This document shows positions 60,971 through 64,000 of a stretch of 64,000 bases of DNA, piece after piece. Source of the DNA: Eubacteriaceae bacterium (GTDB taxonomy: Bacteria; Bacillota; Clostridia; Lachnospirales; Lachnospiraceae); assembly GCA_910574915.1 (NCBI GenBank), contig CAJTCR010000018.1:28371-92370 (forward strand). The letters run 5' to 3'. The notes under the pieces are model-generated. The model made no database searches. It was given only the letters and a program-made list of their open reading frames with translations, and was not told the DNA's origin. How positions within the stretch are numbered: position 1 is the first letter of the stretch; every line of letters begins with the position of its first letter. A program made the position numbers and the translations under genes.

Positions 60971-62764
60971 ATGGCTGTAAATTCATATCGGGATGATGAG
61001 CAGATGGACAATACGAGCAGAAAAAAGATCCTGCGGCGCCTGCTGCGGTATCTTGGCGCGTATAAAGGGGCAGTCCTTTGTGTAATGGTATTTATGGCAG
61101 GGGCGATCGGCATTTCGCTTATCAACCCGCTGATTATCGAAGAAGCGCTTGACCATTATATAGCAATGCGGGATTTTGACGGGCTGGTCAGGCTGGGCTT
61201 TTTTGCGCTGGCGCTCAACCTTGTCTATGTCGTGCTTGTAAAGCTGCGGATGTATGTGATGTCTGTCGTATCCAACAAAATCCTGCTGGAAATCCGCCAG
61301 GATCTGTACGAGCATATTCAGACGCTGTCGTTTTCCTTTTTTGACAGCCGGCCGACAGGCAAGATTTTAGCGCGCATTATCGGTGACGTCAATTCGCTAA
61401 AAGACGTGTTTGTCAATTCGGTAACGACGCTGATCCCGGAGTTTGTTACGGTTGCGGGCGTAGTCGTAATTATGGCGGTCAAAGACTGGCGGCTGGCGGC
61501 AGCGTCGCTTAGTACGATTCCGCTGATGGCGGCGGGGGTCTGGATGGTACAGAAGGCGTCGCACAAGAGATGGCGGGTGTTTCGCAAAAAAGCGTCCAAC
61601 TTAAATGCCTATGTCCATGAGGATATAGCGGGGATGCGTGTCGTACAGAGCTTTCGCGCGCAGGATGAGACAAACGAGATTTTTGGAACGCTTACGGACG
61701 AGCACCGCGATTCGTTTCAGGATGCGTGCAGGTATGCCGACTTGTTTGGGCCGGTCGTTGACTTTTGCTGGGGCTTTGGGGCAATGATGCTCTACCTTGT
61801 CGCCATTTCGGTGATCGGGATCGGGCAGGCGTCGGTCGGGCTTTTGGTTGCGTTTGGCACCTATATCAATATGTTCTGGAACCCGATTTTAAATCTGAGC
61901 AATTTTTATAACAGCCTGGTCACAAACCTGACAGCCGCAGAACGGATTTTTGATATTTTGGATACCGAGCCGGATATTACGGACGGCGCGCATGTTACAG
62001 AGCTGCCGCCGATCAAAGGCAGCGTAGAGTTTTCGAATGTCAGCTTTACCTATGACAAAGGCACGCCTGCGGAGACTAAGGTGCTGTCTGACGTCAGCTT
62101 TCAGGTGCGCCCGGGCGAGACGATCGCCCTTGTAGGGCCGACCGGAGCTGGAAAGACGACGATCGTAAACTTAATCAGCCGTTTTTATGATATCGAAGAA
62201 GGCGTGATTTCGGTAGATGGATACGACCTGAAAAAAGTGTCGATTGAGAGCTTCCGCAGGCAGATGGGCGTAATGACGCAGGATAATTTTATTTTTCACG
62301 GGACGATCCGCGACAATATTTTATACGGAAAGCTGGATGCCACAGAAGAAGAAATGATCGCGGCGGCGAAGGCTGTCCATGCGCATGAATTTATTGTCAA
62401 AATGGAACATGGCTACGATACCGAGCTGAAAGAGCAGGGCGCCGGGCTCTCGATCGGCCAAAGACAGCTTATCGCTTTTGCGCGCACGATGGTTTCAATG
62501 CCAAAGATCCTGATCCTGGACGAGGCGACTTCAAGCATCGACACCCATACAGAGCTGCTCGTGCAGGAAGGAATCGAAGCGCTGCTAAAAGGGCGCACCA
62601 GCTTTGTAATCGCCCACAGGCTGTCCACGATCCAGAATGCAGACCGGATTTTTGTAATTGACAAGGGCGGTATTTTGGAGCAGGGCAGCGCGAAGGAGCT
62701 GATGGAGAAGAAAGGGGCTTATTATCAGTTGTATATGGCGCAGTTTGATATGGGGCTGGTGTAG
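60971..62764 (+). CDS. ABC exporter half-transporter B (catalytic-site subunit)
   Basis: About 597 residues from ATG 60971 (AAAGGAG upstream), 13 bp after the first. Six-TM domain then NBD: Walker A GPTGAGKTT, Q-loop TQDNFIFHGTI, non-canonical signature LSIGQRQL, Walker B ILILDEATSSID with catalytic Glu, H-loop AHRLST. Its altered signature would complete the degenerate site formed by subunit A's Asp, as expected for the heterodimer pair. Confidence 0.93.
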   Translation: MAVNSYRDDEQMDNTSRKKILRRLLRYLGAYKGAVLCVMVFMAGAIGISLINPLIIEEALDHYIAMRDFDGLVRLGFFALALNLVYVVLVKLRMYVMSVVSNKILLEIRQDLYEHIQTLSFSFFDSRPTGKILARIIGDVNSLKDVFVNSVTTLIPEFVTVAGVVVIMAVKDWRLAAASLSTIPLMAAGVWMVQKASHKRWRVFRKKASNLNAYVHEDIAGMRVVQSFRAQDETNEIFGTLTDEHRDSFQDACRYADLFGPVVDFCWGFGAMMLYLVAISVIGIGQASVGLLVAFGTYINMFWNPILNLSNFYNSLVTNLTAAERIFDILDTEPDITDGAHVTELPPIKGSVEFSNVSFTYDKGTPAETKVLSDVSFQVRPGETIALVGPTGAGKTTIVNLISRFYDIEEGVISVDGYDLKKVSIESFRRQMGVMTQDNFIFHGTIRDNILYGKLDATEEEMIAAAKAVHAHEFIVKMEHGYDTELKEQGAGLSIGQRQLIAFARTMVSMPKILILDEATSSIDTHTELLVQEGIEALLKGRTSFVIAHRLSTIQNADRIFVIDKGGILEQGSAKELMEKKGAYYQLYMAQFDMGLV

Positions 62765-62835
62765 TGTTCGCTGATAATAGTTAACAAACAAAAATAAAGG
62801 GATATTGTTTTGAACTATAAGCAGGAGGTGCTTAA

Positions 62836-63297
62836 ATGCCTAGAAAAGTAGCAATCGGAGAGCAGGACTTTGGAAAAATTCTGGAAAAGAATTGCTTTTA
62901 TGTTGATAAAACGTCGTTTATAAAAGAATGGTGGGAAAATGAGGATACAGTGACATTGCTTACCAGACCGCGAAGATTCGGGAAAACCCTGATGATGAAT
63001 ATGTTAAATGCTGCATTTAAGTCTAATTTATATCTGGAACGCGGTATTATGACAGGCATTACGAGGGTGAGCAAGGAATCGGTATTTTCAGACTTAAATC
63101 ATCTTACGGTTGTAACCACAACCTCCAGAATGTATGAGACGTGCTTTGGATTTACGGAGGAAGAAGTAGCTGCGGCATTGGAGGAGTTTTCCATGCAGGA
63201 GCAGCTTTCGGATGTGAAACGCTGGTACGATGGATTTCAATTTGGCAGAAGTGACAGTATTTACAATCCGTGGTCTATTACAAATTATTTGAAATAA
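62836..63297 (+). pseudogene. Truncated AAA-ATPase/PD-(D/E)XK-type protein remnant
   Basis: 153 residues. Opens PRKVAIGEQDFGKILEKNCF and YVDKTSFI, then P-loop-like TRPRRFGKTLMMNMLNAAF as in the widespread AAA-ATPase-like/DUF1703 family of about 500-570 residues. It then skips the middle and resumes at GIMTGITRVSKESVFSDLNH ... EEVAAALEEF ... VKRWYDGFQFG, ending at NYLK. Internal deletion of roughly 200 residues and loss of the C-terminal nuclease half. The stop codon abuts the IS end at 63298, so insertion may have created the truncation. Confidence 0.8.
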
Positions 63298-63342
63298 GGC
63301 TACCGCAATCCCACTGGCTTTAGACGGTGGGTCAAGGTAGCC
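63298..63342 (+). repeat. Subterminal hairpin of the IS200/IS605-type element
   Basis: GGCTACC and GGTAGCC close a stem containing CCCACTGG/... ACGGTGGG. Typical folded end recognised by TnpA. It begins right after the stop of the truncated ATPase-like gene. Confidence 0.75.
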
Positions 63343-63372
63343 AAAAGTAACGGTTTATGATATACTTATGAC

Positions 63373-63510
63373 ATGGGAACATGGAAAGCAAAAAACAGAC
63401 GCAAACACTTTTGGAAGGGACGCACTTTCTGGACAGGCGGATATTTTGCATGTAGTGTGGGGGATGTTTCAGGAGAAATGCTGCGTAAATATATAGAAAA
63501 CCAAGGATAG
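63373..63510 (+). pseudogene. tnpA: Truncated TnpA (IS200/IS605 Y1 transposase)
   Basis: 46 codons, MGTWKAKNRRKHFWKGRTFW ... TGGYFACSVGDVSGEMLRKY IENQG then TAG. This matches only the C-terminal third of Y1 transposases (W-x-x-x-FWxxGYF-x-x-x-VG ... YIENQ). The N-terminal HUH histidines are missing. Confidence 0.75.
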
Positions 63511-63527
63511 GAAGGCGGTGGCAGAAA

Positions 63528-64000
63528 ATGTTAAAAGCATATAAGTATAGGATATATCCAAATAAGGAGCAAAAAATACAGATTGCAAAAACATTTGGCT
63601 GCTGCCGTTTTGTTTATAACCAGACACTTGCATACAGAAAAGAAAAATACGGGAATAGTAAAGAATCCGTTACTAAAACAGGCTGTAATAATTACTGCAA
63701 CAGGGAATTAAAGAAAAAGCATGAATGGCTGAAAGAAGCGGACAAATTTGCTCTGACAAATGCCATTTACAATATGGATGCGGCATACCAGAAATTTTTT
63801 AAAGGACATGCAGGATATCCAAAGTTCAAAAGCAAACATGATAACTATAAATCCTATACGACAAATTTTACAAATCGAAATATAGCAGCAGATTTTGAGC
63901 ATGGGAAAATAAAACTTCCAAAATTAAAGACAGTAAAAGCAAAACTGCACAGGAAATTTACAGGAAAAATAAAATCAGCCACAATATCCCAAGTACCAAG
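63528..64000 (+). CDS. tnpB: TnpB/OrfB RNA-guided nuclease, partial (runs off window)
   Basis: 157 codons open to the window end. Opens MLKAYKYRIYPNKEQKIQIA, the classic TnpB start, with FGCCRFVYNQTLAYRKEKYG and FKGHAGYPKFKSKHDNYKSY. RuvC-like catalytic residues and the zinc ribbon lie beyond the window. TnpB proteins are omega-RNA-guided endonucleases that maintain their element. GGAGG-like AAGGCGGTGG precedes the ATG. Confidence 0.9.
   Translation, partial: MLKAYKYRIYPNKEQKIQIAKTFGCCRFVYNQTLAYRKEKYGNSKESVTKTGCNNYCNRELKKKHEWLKEADKFALTNAIYNMDAAYQKFFKGHAGYPKFKSKHDNYKSYTTNFTNRNIAADFEHGKIKLPKLKTVKAKLHRKFTGKIKSATISQVP

Larger units (their letters stand above)
63298..64000 (+). mobile_element. 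IS200/IS605-type element (left part; continues beyond window)
   Basis: Consists of an end hairpin at 63298-63342, a truncated tnpA at 63373-63510 and a tnpB from 63528 to the window edge. Such elements transpose as single-stranded circles and lack classical inverted repeats. tnpA is too short to be active, so this copy is probably immobile unless helped. Confidence 0.8.

Overview
The window looks like chromosome of a spore-forming Lachnospiraceae-type Clostridium relative. The evidence is a complete gerA/gerB/gerC germination operon, whiA/rapZ/hprK/murB clustering, a class III glutamine synthetase, strong GGAGG ribosome sites, TTGAAA/TATAAT promoters and moderate GC. No rRNA is present and there is one tRNA (Gly, CCC). 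Genes are mostly housekeeping and mostly on the + strand. The accessory material sits in a few islands: 1-6.4 kb, 8.7-18 kb and 58-64 kb.

Layout. 0-5 kb: end of a GrpB-family gene, two copies of a dispersed structured repeat, a perfect 268-bp palindrome carrying promoter sequences, and a 941-residue secreted repeat protein. 5-8.7 kb: an orphan sugar-binding lipoprotein, a zinc-ribbon/HTH protein and pyrG. 8.8-15.2 kb: a type I restriction-modification system. 15.2-18.6 kb: repeats, a PIN toxin/antitoxin pair, a decayed Rpn-type gene and a GNAT acetyltransferase. 18.9-29.8 kb: ftsH (with an unusual repeat tail), uvrC, then hprK, an M18 peptidase, murB, rapZ, whiA and a lipid kinase. 29.9-38 kb: a second zinc-ribbon/HTH protein, two MATE pumps, class II aldolase and glutamine synthetase III. 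38-42 kb: germinant receptor genes. 42-48.3 kb: DUF1934 protein, membrane protein, PPIase lipoprotein, asnS, TPR lipoprotein, tRNA-Gly and metA.

48.3-54.8 kb is a self-contained hexitol PTS locus: IICB, MtlR-type activator, IIA, 1-phosphofructokinase-like kinase and a SorE-like dehydrogenase. No mtlD is present. Two matching 23-bp inverted-repeat sites each end exactly 17 bp upstream of a -35 box, one before the IICB gene and one before the IIA-kinase-dehydrogenase genes. The gene content suggests a hexitol-phosphate to ketose-1-phosphate to ketose-1,6-bisphosphate route. 54.8-56.1 kb is a cobalamin riboswitch followed by a DUF4430 lipoprotein and an ECF-type S component, a likely corrinoid capture/uptake pair. 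56.2-58 kb is a MarR/MATE pair. 58.4-62.8 kb is a heterodimeric ABC exporter preceded by a long leader with two minute ORFs and several terminators, one of which contains a 9-codon ORF inside its stem-loop. The window ends in a truncated AAA-ATPase-like pseudogene abutting an IS200/IS605-type element with a tnpB that runs off the end.

The most interesting candidates are the hexitol locus with its paired operators, the cobalamin-controlled DUF4430/S-component pair, the minute ORF inside an attenuator upstream of the ABC exporter, and the promoter-bearing perfect palindrome.
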